A stretch of 64,000 nucleotides of DNA from Vagococcus humatus (GTDB taxonomy: Bacteria; Bacillota; Bacilli; Lactobacillales; Vagococcaceae). Shown here one piece after another: positions 1-8,581 of the stretch. The translations under genes were made by a program, and so were the position numbers. A model generated the notes under the pieces. It worked only from the letters and a program-made list of their open reading frames with translations. It made no database searches and was not told where the DNA came from. Each line of letters starts with the position of its first letter. Position 1 is the first letter of the stretch. The DNA lies in contig NZ_PXZH01000001.1 in NCBI RefSeq assembly GCF_003950325.1, forward strand, positions 806,001 to 870,000. The letters run 5' to 3'.

Positions 1-278
1 CCTTTAGAGCACCAGCAGGGGTGACACTTTACTGGATGATTGGTGGTTTAGTTAGTATTATTCAAACAGTTATTACTACTTTCTATCAAAAACCACGAAT
101 TAAAAAACAAGTGGATGAAGAATTCAAAAAAAATCCACCAAAAGTTCCTAAAACAGTGACGACTCCTAATAAAAAACGCGCTAGTCAAGCATCAGTTAAA
201 CAAGGGATAAACCAATCTAAAAACAAACAAAGCAAAGGTCGAAATGCAGGTAAACAACAACGACCTAATAAAAAATAA
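1..278 (+). CDS. yidC: Membrane protein insertase YidC/OxaA, C-terminal end (partial at window edge)
   Basis: The reading frame is open from base 3 and begins FRAPAGVTLYWMIGG, which matches the last transmembrane segment of YidC/OxaA/Alb3 insertases (family pattern APAGLxLYW). After about 30 residues the protein becomes a lysine-, asparagine- and glutamine-rich tail typical of Gram-positive YidC paralogues, which contacts ribosomes. YidC inserts and folds membrane proteins alone or with SecYEG. The start of the gene lies outside the window, so the GTG at 21 is internal and not a start codon. A terminator follows directly. Which YidC paralogue this is cannot be decided from the tail. Confidence 0.85.
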   Translation, partial: FRAPAGVTLYWMIGGLVSIIQTVITTFYQKPRIKKQVDEEFKKNPPKVPKTVTTPNKKRASQASVKQGINQSKNKQSKGRNAGKQQRPNKK

Positions 279-282
279 GTCA

Positions 283-323
283 AAAAAGACAAGGATAAAT
301 GAACGATTATCCTTGTCTTTTTT
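283..323 (+). terminator. Rho-independent terminator after yidC
   Basis: An inverted repeat pairs AAAAGACAAGGATAA with TTATCCTTGTCTTTT and is followed by a T run. It lies directly after the yidC stop codon. Confidence 0.85.
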
Positions 324-615
324 ATTTTTCCTCATATTTCTCTGAATTGAATGACATTAAAATAACCCTTATTTTATTTTTGTTCATACTCTCACTAACT
401 TTAATCCTTTTGAAAAAACAAAGAAATAAGCTTTTTATTTTGACAAGAAATCCTTGTAAGGTAAATCGATTAACAGAACATGTTTATAAACTCAACCTTT
501 CAGAAAATTTTGCTTAAATTTCATAGAGTCTCTCATAAAAATATGCTATAGTATGACTTGTGCTTTTAGTTTTATAGGACGAAATAAGATAGGAATAAGA
601 TAGGAGATTGGTTTT
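324..615. other. Intergenic stretch upstream of the phosphate transporter pair
   Basis: No convincing gene is present. A 72-codon open frame (299-517) starts inside the yidC terminator, has no ribosome-binding site and is not believed. The only recognised element is the extended -10 promoter near 544-552 that serves the next operon. Confidence 0.5.
544..552 (+). promoter_or_regulatory. Extended -10 promoter for the DUF47-pit operon
   Basis: TGCTATAGT matches the extended -10 consensus TGnTATAAT at 8 of 9 positions. No good -35 box is visible, as is common for extended -10 promoters. It lies about 65 bases upstream of the first gene. Confidence 0.5.
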
Positions 616-1236
616 ATGTTTTCAAGAAATAAGAAAGATCAATTTGGTGCACTGTTACATGATATGACTACAAATGTCAAAGAGGCGGCAGACTATTTTT
701 CATCATTCTCTGTTGAAAAACCAGAGGATGTCACTATTTTTGCTCAAACTGTTAATGAGTATGAATCTAAAGGAGATGGCTTTGTCTATCAAATGATTGT
801 TCAATTAAATGATACCTTCATTACTCCAATTGAACGAGAAGATTTGTTAGAATTAACTAACCGGATAGACGATGTGTTAGACGGTATGGAAAAAGCAGCT
901 TTATCCTTTGAAATTTGTCACATGACTCACTTAAATGACTACATTTCACAAATGACTGCTGAAATTTGTCAAGCAACTGAAAATATTGCAGAAGCAGTCG
1001 ATTGTATTTTCAACAAACAGTTACAAAAAGTAAATGATTATTCTAAAAATATTAAACAAAATGAATCTAAATGTGATGATCTTTACCGAGAAGCTCTACT
1101 AGAACTTTTCCGAGTTGAAGAAGATCCTATCCGTTTAATTCGATACCAAACTGTCTATGAAGATTTGGAAGCAATTATTAACTTCTGTGAAGATGTGGCG
1201 AAAACATTAAATTCTATCGTCATGAAAAATGCTTAG
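616..1236 (+). CDS. DUF47 / PhoU-like Pit accessory protein
   Basis: A 206-residue, mostly alpha-helical acidic protein of the DUF47 family (YkaA-like), related to PhoU. Members sit upstream of Pit phosphate transporters and are thought to modulate them at the cytoplasmic face of the membrane. The sequence shows repeated helical E/D-rich segments such as TNRIDDVLDGMEKAA and YEDLEAIINFCEDVAK, which fit the PhoU-type metal-binding helices. The start is preceded by TAGGAGATTGGTTTT. It is 13 bases from the pit start, so the two genes form one operon. The assignment rests on fold pattern and neighbour. Confidence 0.88.
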   Translation: MFSRNKKDQFGALLHDMTTNVKEAADYFSSFSVEKPEDVTIFAQTVNEYESKGDGFVYQMIVQLNDTFITPIEREDLLELTNRIDDVLDGMEKAALSFEICHMTHLNDYISQMTAEICQATENIAEAVDCIFNKQLQKVNDYSKNIKQNESKCDDLYREALLELFRVEEDPIRLIRYQTVYEDLEAIINFCEDVAKTLNSIVMKNA

Positions 1237-1249
1237 GGGGAGTTAAGAA

Positions 1250-2251
1250 ATGGACCAAACTCTTCTACTCATGATTTTCATTGTGGCTGCCGCTTTAATT
1301 TTTGACTTAATTAACGGCTTTCATGATACAGCTAATGCTATTGCTACTAGCGTGTCAACTCGGGCTCTAAAGCCTCGACAAGCCATTCTCATGGCAGCGT
1401 GTATGAACTTTTTAGGTGCGGTTTCCTTTACCGGTGTAGCTAAGACTATTACAAAAGGTATCGTAGACCCAATTGCCCTTCCAAAAGGAGAAGTGGTAAT
1501 TTTAGCTGCGTTGATTTCTTCTATTATTTGGAATTTAGTCACTTGGTATGTAGGAATACCTAGTAGTTCTTCTCATGCGTTAATCGGGTCAATTGCAGGT
1601 GCTGCTATTGCATCGGCTGGAGTGAATGCCATTCATTATGCTGGCTTTATTAAAATTATTGTCGGATTAGTTCTTTCTCCAGTCATTGCCTTTGTAACTG
1701 GTTTTATTGTCTACACCATTATCAAGACCCTTTTTAAAAATTTGAATTTGTCCAAGGCAAATAATCGGTTTAGGCTGTTTCAAATTTTGACAGCAGCTCT
1801 TCAATCCTTTACTCACGGAACAAATGATGCCCAAAAAGCTATGGGAATCATTACTATGGCTTTAATGGCTAATGGGTACCAACAAGGTTCTGAAGTCCAG
1901 CATTGGGTCCAATTTGCTTGTGCTACTGCAATGGCAATTGGTACTAGTATTGGTGGTTGGAGAATTATTAAAACAGTTGGTGGTAAAATCATGAAAATAA
2001 AACCAGTAAGCGGAGTAGCTGCTGACATTAGTTCAGTAATAGTTATTTTCACTGCCACACTATTCCATTTACCAGTTAGTACTACTCATGTTATTAGTTC
2101 AGCTATCATGGGAGTAGGAACTTCTCACAGAAAGCGTGGAGTAAAATGGGATACTGGTCAACGCATGATTATTACTTGGATCATTACTTTACCAATATCT
2201 GTTATGCTTTCAGCTCTTATTTTTACTCTTTTAAACATAGTTATTCCCTAA
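1250..2251 (+). CDS. pit: Low-affinity inorganic phosphate transporter, PiT family
   Basis: A 333-residue polytopic membrane protein that imports phosphate (usually as metal-phosphate) using the proton gradient. It carries the duplicated PHO4 signature: GFHDTANAIATSVSTRAL near residues 23-40 and the second copy FTHGTNDAQKAMGI near 187-200, each followed by hydrophobic segments. The serine-rich GIPSSSSHALIGS and LPVSTTHVISS loops are also typical. Ribosome-binding site GGGGGAG lies just upstream. It is co-transcribed with the DUF47 gene and ends at a strong terminator. Length is normal for the short bacterial forms. Confidence 0.95.
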   Translation: MDQTLLLMIFIVAAALIFDLINGFHDTANAIATSVSTRALKPRQAILMAACMNFLGAVSFTGVAKTITKGIVDPIALPKGEVVILAALISSIIWNLVTWYVGIPSSSSHALIGSIAGAAIASAGVNAIHYAGFIKIIVGLVLSPVIAFVTGFIVYTIIKTLFKNLNLSKANNRFRLFQILTAALQSFTHGTNDAQKAMGIITMALMANGYQQGSEVQHWVQFACATAMAIGTSIGGWRIIKTVGGKIMKIKPVSGVAADISSVIVIFTATLFHLPVSTTHVISSAIMGVGTSHRKRGVKWDTGQRMIITWIITLPISVMLSALIFTLLNIVIP

Positions 2252-2276
2252 GAAAGAAATCTTGTTTACTTAGACT

Positions 2277-2317
2277 AAAAAAACTTCTCACTATTCATGT
2301 AGTGAGAAGTTTTTTTA
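2277..2317. terminator. Bidirectional terminator between pit and the ManO-like gene
   Basis: AAACTTCTCACTA pairs with TAGTGAGAAGTTT around a 6-base loop, with a T run on the plus strand and an A run on the other side. It can end both convergent genes. Confidence 0.85.
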
Positions 2318-2695
2318 TGTCTTATTTTTCTTACCTAAGGATTTGATCCCTCTTTTAACCACATCAAAAAAGCTTAGTGACTGTACCATATGGCTAGGTT
2401 CTATATATTGTTGGATAGCTCGTAACACCTTTTTAGGCTGCTTAGAAGAAAATGTAAAAGTTCCATTTTGTTTCGTTTGAATAGCATATCTTGGAATCCA
2501 TTTTCCTTTAAACATGACAGAGGCTATGACATAGTCGACTTCTTCCCAAGGGATTTGAATAAACTTCCGAGTATCTCTACTATGATAAAACTCAAAGGCT
2601 TTATCCCCTATCATAACACTACCATAATCCGTCAAGCCCATAAATGAAGTGGCATCAATAACTAAATCCACCTGTGTATTTAAAGATTCTACCAT
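2315..2695 (-). CDS. manO: DUF956 family protein (ManO-like), mannose PTS associated
   Basis: A 126-residue soluble protein of the DUF956 family, found next to mannose-family PTS genes in lactobacilli, enterococci and listeriae (often named ManO). Visible features are an N-terminal VDLVIDATSFMGLTDYGSVMIGDKAFEFY stretch of beta character (given here in the order read) and a basic C-terminus ending SLGKKNKT. A role in PTS regulation has been suggested for the family, but no biochemical activity is established to my knowledge. A terminator at 2751-2784 separates it from manN, so it gets only read-through transcripts or its own promoter. Confidence 0.8.
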   Translation of the reverse strand: MVESLNTQVDLVIDATSFMGLTDYGSVMIGDKAFEFYHSRDTRKFIQIPWEEVDYVIASVMFKGKWIPRYAIQTKQNGTFTFSSKQPKKVLRAIQQYIEPSHMVQSLSFFDVVKRGIKSLGKKNKT

Positions 2696-2750
2696 ATCTA
2701 TTTCCCCATTCTTTACTTCCGTTTATTTCTATCTTTAGTGTATCATATTT

Positions 2751-2784
2751 CTAAAAAATAAGACTCAGGAAATTTCCTGAGTCT
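2751..2784 (-). terminator. Terminator after manN
   Basis: AGACTCAGGA pairs with TCCTGAGTCT around AATT. On the minus strand it is followed by TATTTTTTAG. It separates manLMN from manO. Confidence 0.8.
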
Positions 2785-2797
2785 AGCTGTTTTATTT

Positions 2798-3709
2798 TTA
2801 TAATAAGCCGATAAGGTGACCTAAAATACCTACTACAAACAAGCCTAAAATAATCACAATTGGAGAAACTTTTTTCTTCAATAACCACATACATAAGAAA
2901 GTTAATAGTAGTGGTACAAGTCCTGGAATTAACGCGTCCAAGTTATTTTGTAAGGTTGTAACTTTTTCAGGAGATAAGGATAATCCAGAGTTAACTAATT
3001 CAAAGGCTTTTTGAATACCTGCTGAACCTTCTGGTAATTTATCCCAATGAATATAAGCACCTTCATCTAATTTTACCCGAGAGACAACTGGCATGAAATT
3101 GATGGATACCCACCTTTGGACCAAACCTGCCAGAACGAACATCCCTAAAATCGAAGCCCCTTTTGTTACATCTTGAAGTAATCCACCAGATAAATCTTCA
3201 GTAATTTTAGAACCTGCTTTATAACCAAATTCTTGTGTATACCACATGAATCCCCAACGAATTAAGTTCCAAGCTACGAAGAAAATAATTGGACCTAAAA
3301 TACTACCACCCATTGCAAGTGATGCACCTAAAGCACCTAGCATAGGACGAACAGTAAACCAGAACACTGGGTCCCCAACACCTGCTAATGGTCCCATCAT
3401 CCCAACTTTTACCCCTTGAATAGCTACATCATCAACAGGTGCACCGTTAGCACGCTCTTCTTCTAATGCTAAGGTTACCCCAAGAATTGGAGAAGCAATG
3501 TATGGGTGAGTGTTAAAGAACTCTAAGTGACGTTGTAATGCTTTAGAGCGGTCTTCTTTTGTTTTATATAATTTTTTAATTGCGGGAATCATTGCGAAAC
3601 ACCAACCGCCATTTTGCATCCGTTCATAGTTCCATGAACCTTGAATAAATGTGGAACGCCATGCTACAGATAAACGATCTTTTTTTGTCAATTCTATTTT
3701 TTCTGCCAT
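2798..3709 (-). CDS. manN: PTS mannose-family IID component
   Basis: A 303-residue membrane protein of the mannose PTS (EIID-Man), which with IIC forms the sugar channel. Family hallmarks are the N-terminal WRSTFIQGSWNYERMQNGGW motif, the GPLAGVGDPVFWFTVRP segment, and one or more hydrophobic helices at the C-terminus (ending VGILGHLIGLL). It is the third gene of manL-manM-manN, 31 bases after manM. IIC and IID of this family are also the known receptors of class IIa bacteriocins in enterococci and listeriae. The insert between the domains near residues 210-255 is variable in the family. Confidence 0.93.
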   Translation of the reverse strand: MAEKIELTKKDRLSVAWRSTFIQGSWNYERMQNGGWCFAMIPAIKKLYKTKEDRSKALQRHLEFFNTHPYIASPILGVTLALEEERANGAPVDDVAIQGVKVGMMGPLAGVGDPVFWFTVRPMLGALGASLAMGGSILGPIIFFVAWNLIRWGFMWYTQEFGYKAGSKITEDLSGGLLQDVTKGASILGMFVLAGLVQRWVSINFMPVVSRVKLDEGAYIHWDKLPEGSAGIQKAFELVNSGLSLSPEKVTTLQNNLDALIPGLVPLLLTFLCMWLLKKKVSPIVIILGLFVVGILGHLIGLL

Positions 3710-3740
3710 TATTCTTATTCCTCCTTCTTATTCATTCCGA

Positions 3741-4544
3741 CTAATAGTCATTTAGGATGTCCCCTAAAGGATCACCTGTATTACTGCTACCGCCACCATT
3801 TGAAGAACCACCACGTTTAGATAGATTCAAATAAATTAAGGCTAAAGCAACACCTAATACTCCTAAAGCGATTAAAGTTAAATCTGAAACAGCTGCTACC
3901 ACAAATCCGATAGCAAAGAATGGCCAAACTTCTTTTGTTGCCATCATGTTGATAACAAGAGCATAACCTACTGCTACAACCATACCCCCACCAATAGCCA
4001 TTCCATCAGTTAACCAAGCAGGCATAGATTCTAACGCCCCTTGAACTGTTTCTGCTGGAATAAATAAAAGTGCGCCTGCTGGAATAGCAATTCGAATCCC
4101 TTGCATACATACAGCTAAAATATGCCATAATTCAATTCCTTTAATGTTACCTTCTTCTGCTGCTTTGTCCATTCTATGAACTATTGGAACGGCTAATGTT
4201 CTAACGATCATTGTTAAAAATAAACCTGCTACAGCTAATGGTACAGCAATCGCAATCGCTGCTGGAACTCCTTTAACACCTTGACCACCTAAAACTAAAA
4301 TAATTGCCGATGCAACTGAAGCAAGAGCAGCATCTGGTGCAACTGCAGCACCGATATTTGCCCAACCAAGTGCGATCATTTGAAGCGTACCGCCTAATAC
4401 AACGCCTGCTTCTAAATTACCTGTTACTAAACCAATTAAGGTACATGCTACTAGTGGTTGGTGAAATTGGAATTCATCTAAAATACCTTCCATACCAGCT
4501 AAAAATGCAACAAGTATAACTAAAATTATTGATATAACAGACAT
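3741..4544 (-). CDS. manM: PTS mannose-family IIC component
   Basis: A 267-residue polytopic protein of the EIIC-Man family. Hydrophobic segments fill residues 1-240, with the family stretch GLVTGNLEAGVVLGGTLQMI near 38-57 and ALGWANIGAAVAPDAALAS following. The C-terminal 25 residues are a glycine/serine-rich hydrophilic tail (KRGGSSNGGGSSNTGDP), an odd low-complexity end that may be lineage specific. The start is preceded by GGAGGG. It sits between manL and manN in the same operon and works with both for sugar uptake and phosphorylation. Confidence 0.93.
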   Translation of the reverse strand: MSVISIILVILVAFLAGMEGILDEFQFHQPLVACTLIGLVTGNLEAGVVLGGTLQMIALGWANIGAAVAPDAALASVASAIILVLGGQGVKGVPAAIAIAVPLAVAGLFLTMIVRTLAVPIVHRMDKAAEEGNIKGIELWHILAVCMQGIRIAIPAGALLFIPAETVQGALESMPAWLTDGMAIGGGMVVAVGYALVINMMATKEVWPFFAIGFVVAAVSDLTLIALGVLGVALALIYLNLSKRGGSSNGGGSSNTGDPLGDILNDY

Positions 4545-4582
4545 AATAACCCTCCTATGTTTAATTATTTGTTTACAGCTAG

Positions 4583-5569
4583 TTATTTTTTGCCTAATTC
4601 ACTTTTCGCTTTTTTCAAAATCTCATCCATACTGCCACGAGAATCATTAGGAACTTTACGTACATCAAATTTAATACCTTTAGCTTTTAATGTTTCGAAT
4701 GTATCCACATCTTCTTGACTCATTGACAATACTTTGTTTACAACAACTTTGCCTACTGAGTGAGCCATAGAACCAATGTTGATTTCATCTAATTGAACCC
4801 CACCTTCAACAACTCTTAGCACATCTTCTGGATTTTCAAATAATAATAGCGCCCGAGTATTACCAAAACGAGGATCTTTTGCTACCTCTATCATTTTTTG
4901 GATAGGGATAACGTTTGCTTTAACTCCTGGTGGTGTTGCTTGTTCAATTAATTTTTTACGTAAATCATCTTTAGCTACTGCATCAGACACAACAATAATC
5001 CGAGTTGGATTGGTCGTTTTTGTCCAAGCTGTCGCCACTTGTCCATGTAATAAACGAGAATCAATTCGCGCTAATACATATTCAATTTTACCATCGCCTA
5101 AAACAGTTCCTTCAGGGATAGCTTGTTGCGTAGTCGGTGCTTGATTAGCCACAACTGGTGCAACTGGTTCTAAAGATTCAGGTTTTACTTTAACCCCGTC
5201 TTTAGCTGTTTCAATAATGTGTGTGGCAATGTCATGAGCTGATTCCATAGATAAACGAGAAGCATACGCTTCAATTAGCATCGGTAAATTCAACCCGCTA
5301 ACAATTGCCCATTTTTCTTCATGACCATCTAATAAATGATTGGCTTGATTAAAAGGGGTTCCGCCCCATAAATCAACTAAAAATAGCACTTCACTATCTG
5401 CACCAAATTCTTTGACTGTCGATTCAAATTTTGCTTTTAAATCGTCAGGTCCTTCACCTGGCATCAATGTAATTGCAGCTACTTTTTCTTGTTTCCCAAA
5501 AATCATTTCGCCAGATTGCATAATTCCTTCAGCAAATTTGCCGTGACTTGCAAGAATAATTCCTACCAT
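4583..5569 (-). CDS. manL: PTS mannose-family IIAB component
   Basis: A two-domain cytoplasmic PTS protein of 328 residues. The IIA domain (about 1-130) has its phosphorylated histidine at about residue 9 in IILASHGKFAEG; a linker rich in P, T and Q (about 138-160) leads to the IIB domain, whose histidine lies near 175 in RIDSRLLHGQVATAW. Phosphate passes from HPr to IIA, then IIB, then the sugar. I chose the ATG at 5569 because AGGAGGGAGAAAAA lies directly before it; an upstream in-frame start at 5593 would overlap that site. The operon has a -24/-12 promoter about 110 bases upstream. Confidence 0.94.
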   Translation of the reverse strand: MVGIILASHGKFAEGIMQSGEMIFGKQEKVAAITLMPGEGPDDLKAKFESTVKEFGADSEVLFLVDLWGGTPFNQANHLLDGHEEKWAIVSGLNLPMLIEAYASRLSMESAHDIATHIIETAKDGVKVKPESLEPVAPVVANQAPTTQQAIPEGTVLGDGKIEYVLARIDSRLLHGQVATAWTKTTNPTRIIVVSDAVAKDDLRKKLIEQATPPGVKANVIPIQKMIEVAKDPRFGNTRALLLFENPEDVLRVVEGGVQLDEINIGSMAHSVGKVVVNKVLSMSQEDVDTFETLKAKGIKFDVRKVPNDSRGSMDEILKKAKSELGKK

Positions 5570-6161
5570 TTTTTTCTCCCTCCTATTAAACATTTATATT
5601 ACAAAGTAATCTCTTACTTGTGTAATCCTGTTAAGGTATCCAGTAAAACTGCCCTAAATAACCTCGAATCTATATAAGCAATAATCATGCCATATTAGTG
5701 TATTACTTTTAAATTGTTCTGCTTAGGGGTTTTACGTAAAAAAAGACCTAAAACAATACACTAAATAGTGTATTACTTTTAGATACACTATTTTCATTTA
5801 TTAGTGTATCATTAGATAAACTAGTTTAATTCTTTTAATTAGTGAAAAATGTCTTGTAATTACCATAAATAAAGAGGTATATTAAATTTTCTTGACTCTT
5901 TATTTAGTTAACTACTAATTCTATTGGGATAATTCCACATTTTAATCTTTTGTTTCTATTTTTTACATAAACACTCTCACTTATTATCATTCTATCACAC
6001 TTATTAAAAAGAAGGTAAAATAAACACGTTTTCACATAGCATTTATCAAATAACATCTACTTCAATTTTTATACCATTCTTTTTGTTCTTTAATGAAATT
6101 ATTCTCATTTAGTCAACGATACACTAATTTAACACTCTCTAAATTTGGTCAAATATTCCAC
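5570..6161. other. Regulatory stretch upstream of manL
   Basis: No gene is seen. Besides the sigma-54 promoter, the stretch holds two exact copies of TAGTGTATTACTTTTA (5696-5711 and 5766-5781), and an inverted pair GATACACTA (5782-5790) / TTAGTGTATC (5801-5810). A further GATACACTAA lies near 6118-6127. These may be upstream activator sites for a ManR-type enhancer-binding protein. The rest is AT-rich and without recognisable structure. Confidence 0.45.
5677..5692 (-). promoter_or_regulatory. Sigma-54 (-24/-12) promoter of manLMN
   Basis: Read on the minus strand, TGGCATGATTATTGCT contains GG and GC exactly 10 bases apart and matches the RpoN consensus TGGCAC-N5-TTGCW closely. Mannose PTS operons of Listeria and Enterococcus are known to be driven by RpoN with a LevR/ManR-type activator. 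Neither rpoN nor manR is in this window. Confidence 0.8.
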
Positions 6162-6214
6162 AAAAAAACCTTTCACACTATCAGGTTAAATAGACTGATA
6201 ATATGAAAGGTTTT
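6162..6214 (-). terminator. Terminator after the sensor kinase gene
   Basis: A long imperfect hairpin pairs AAAACCTTTCA with TGAAAGGTTTT, with an inner CTATCAG/CTGATAA stem. On the minus strand it is followed by a T run. Confidence 0.8.
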
Positions 6215-6217
6215 CCT

Positions 6218-7738
6218 TTATTCTTCTAAATTTTCTTCAGAAGTTTCTTCTTTAATAGGCAGATATACTCTAAAAATAGAGCCCTTTCCTATAGAACTCT
6301 CAACTTGAACAGAGCCTCCGTAATTTTCAACCAGTTCTTTAGCAATAGATAATCCTAAGCCATTACCGCCTTTTTGACGACTTCTAGCTTTATCTACCCG
6401 ATAAAACCGATGGAAAATTCTATCAATATCTTCTTCTGAAATACCTTCTCCAAAATCTTGAATAGCAATTTCTAAATAAGATAGGGAAGAAGAAACAGAA
6501 ATATGAATTTCTTTTCTATTTCTTGAATACTTCACTGCATTATCCAACAAGATAATCAATAACTGCTCAAAATGATTTCGGTAAATTCCTACTGGCACTT
6601 CATGACTCAAGTCATCATCTAAAATAAAGGTAAAGTCTTCATAAAGTAACTGAAAATTATTATAGGTTTGATGGATGACTTCTTTAGCGTAAGAAATATC
6701 ATTTTGATGTTGAAATTCTACTTGTTCTACTCGAGATAAGTCCAACATTTCTTGAACAAGACTTTTCATGCGAATAATTTCCTGAAGAGAAGCTTCTAAA
6801 GACTCTTCTAAAATTTCAGGGTCTTCTTTGCCCCATCTATTTAGCATCTTTAAATGCCCCTCAATAATAGCTACAGGTGTTCTTAACTCATGAGACACAT
6901 CTTCCACAAACTGTTGTTGTTGAATAATAAACCGCTGCATACGGTCCATCATATCATTAAATACCTCAACCAAATCAGCAAATTCATCTTTTGTATGCAT
7001 TTCTGGCATTCTAACATCTGTTTGAGGATCTGCTTTAATAATATTAATCGTTTGAGTAATCTGTTTTAATGGTCTCAAGAAATAAGAGGACAAGAAAAAG
7101 CCAATAATCAAACTTAAAATGACAGCTAATATTACCATAAACATATTCGTTCTCAAAATTTCTTTTTCAATTTGATGAACAGAGGTCAAATCATAGAATA
7201 ATTGCACATAACCAATTTTTTTATTGCTTTTATTAGAATAAATCGACGTAGTTGCTACAAATCCTGCTCGATCTCCTAAAATTTTTTGTGAAATTTCTCG
7301 TTTATTGTGACCAATATATTGAAAATCTTCTCGCCTTGTCTCAAACACTAGTTTTTTTTCCGTGTTATAAATAAATACACTTAACTCAGGTTGAGATAAT
7401 TCTGCGATAAACGTATTCAATTGAATCAAATTGGCTTCAATTGTTTCTGCATTTCCTTCATCTTTTAACCGAGGATTGGTCTCTTTTAAATAATAAACGG
7501 CTTCCCGAATAGTTAATTCATCACTAGATCTCGCTAAGCGTTGAACCATCTGATCTAATGTGCGGTTTAAATGGGCTTGTTCTTTTTCTACAATAGCATT
7601 GGTACTTGTTTTATAGGTAAAGAAAGAAAAAGCACTTAAAATAATAAAAATAAAAGCTGTTGTGAAAAGGGACCATTTCATCGTCAATATAAGATTAGAA
7701 TGATACTTATCTTTTATTTTTTCCCATTTCATTCCCAT
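6218..7738 (-). CDS. lisK: Two-component sensor histidine kinase, LisK/EtaS type
   Basis: A 506-residue membrane kinase. Transmembrane segments lie near residues 22-42 and 199-220 and enclose an extracellular sensor region. A HAMP linker follows (about 221-272), then the dimerisation/phosphoacceptor domain with SHELRTP (His near 283) and an HATPase domain with the N box LLDNAVKYS, G1 DFGEGI and G2 GNGLGLSI. The ATG overlaps the stop codon of the regulator gene (TAATG), so the pair is translationally coupled. The neighbour gnd and the organisation match LisRK of Listeria and EtaRS of Enterococcus, which act in envelope stress, acid tolerance and virulence. The name rests on synteny and general similarity. 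Confidence 0.85.
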   Translation of the reverse strand: MGMKWEKIKDKYHSNLILTMKWSLFTTAFIFIILSAFSFFTYKTSTNAIVEKEQAHLNRTLDQMVQRLARSSDELTIREAVYYLKETNPRLKDEGNAETIEANLIQLNTFIAELSQPELSVFIYNTEKKLVFETRREDFQYIGHNKREISQKILGDRAGFVATTSIYSNKSNKKIGYVQLFYDLTSVHQIEKEILRTNMFMVILAVILSLIIGFFLSSYFLRPLKQITQTINIIKADPQTDVRMPEMHTKDEFADLVEVFNDMMDRMQRFIIQQQQFVEDVSHELRTPVAIIEGHLKMLNRWGKEDPEILEESLEASLQEIIRMKSLVQEMLDLSRVEQVEFQHQNDISYAKEVIHQTYNNFQLLYEDFTFILDDDLSHEVPVGIYRNHFEQLLIILLDNAVKYSRNRKEIHISVSSSLSYLEIAIQDFGEGISEEDIDRIFHRFYRVDKARSRQKGGNGLGLSIAKELVENYGGSVQVESSIGKGSIFRVYLPIKEETSEENLEE

Positions 7739-8424
7739 TATGAACGCATCACATAACCAGTTCCTCTAACCGTTTGAATGTAACTTTCGTCTCCAGGAAC
7801 ATCAATTTTATTTCGCAAGTAACGAATATATACATCTACCACATTCGTTTCTACTTCTGTTTCATAGCCCCAAACTTTATTAAGTAATACATCTCTTGCT
7901 AAGACCACATTGACATTTTCCATTAAAGTAAGTAATAACTCATACTCACGCTTAGTTAATTCAATCACTTCACTATCTCGGCGAACAATACGGTTTTCTT
8001 TTTCAATAGTTAGATCTCGATAAGTAATGGTCGTTTGCTTCGTGATATTTTTATCTCCCTCAATATCAATTCGGCGTAATAATGCGCGTAAACGTGCTAA
8101 TAGCTCTTCAATAGCAAATGGTTTCACAATATAGTCATCAGCTCCGTGATCTAGACCAGATACTCGGTCAATAACTGAATCTCTAGCTGTCATCATAATA
8201 ATTGGCGTATTTTGTGTTTGACGAATACGTCGACACACTTCTAAGCCATTTAACTCTGGTAACATTAAGTCTAACAAGATTGCATCCCAATCCCCATTTA
8301 AAGCTGCTTCTAAGCCAGTTCGTCCATTATAATGAACTTCTGTTTGATAACCTTCATGACGTAATTCTAACTCGACAAAACGAGCTAAGTTTTTTTCATC
8401 TTCAATGATTAAAATATTACTCAT
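7738..8424 (-). CDS. lisR: OmpR-family response regulator, LisR/EtaR type
   Basis: A 228-residue transcription factor. The receiver domain (1-120) has the acidic pocket IEDE, the phosphoacceptor Asp near residue 52 in [12 protein letters not shown], a Thr in MMTARDS and Lys in DYIVKPF. The C-terminal winged helix (about 135-226) ends with [20 protein letters not shown] and [13 protein letters not shown], typical of the OmpR/PhoB class. It precedes and overlaps its kinase gene. Location beside gnd matches the lisRK/etaRS locus. Confidence 0.88.
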   Translation of the reverse strand: MSNILIIEDEKNLARFVELELRHEGYQTEVHYNGRTGLEAALNGDWDAILLDLMLPELNGLEVCRRIRQTQNTPIIMMTARDSVIDRVSGLDHGADDYIVKPFAIEELLARLRALLRRIDIEGDKNITKQTTITYRDLTIEKENRIVRRDSEVIELTKREYELLLTLMENVNVVLARDVLLNKVWGYETEVETNVVDVYIRYLRNKIDVPGDESYIQTVRGTGYVMRS

Positions 8425-8535
8425 TATCTTATATTCCTTTCTGTATGTGCCTTATGCATCACTTATCTTCCTCATATATTATAACGATATTCACACAAAA
8501 AAGCTATGATATAATTAAGTAAAGGTTAAGAGAGA

Positions 8536-8571
8536 AAAACTCAAAAGGAAACAATTGTCCTTTTGAGTTTT
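8536..8571 (-). terminator. Terminator after gnd
   Basis: AAAACTCAAAAGGA pairs with TCCTTTTGAGTTTT around an 8-base loop. It lies just past the gnd stop codon in the direction of transcription. Confidence 0.82.
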
Positions 8572-8581
8572 AAGTGACACT

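Noticed and set aside
299-517. 72-codon open frame after yidC
   Set aside because: It begins inside the yidC terminator, has no ribosome-binding site and no recognisable features.
1321-1542. Antisense open frame within pit
   Set aside because: Reverse-strand shadow of the pit coding sequence.
2146-2346. 66-codon open frame overlapping the end of pit
   Set aside because: It lies in another frame of pit and runs through the terminator.
6021-6034. Possible CcpA (cre) site TGAAAACGTGTTTA, minus strand
   Set aside because: Two mismatches to the consensus and about 450 bases upstream of manL; too weak.
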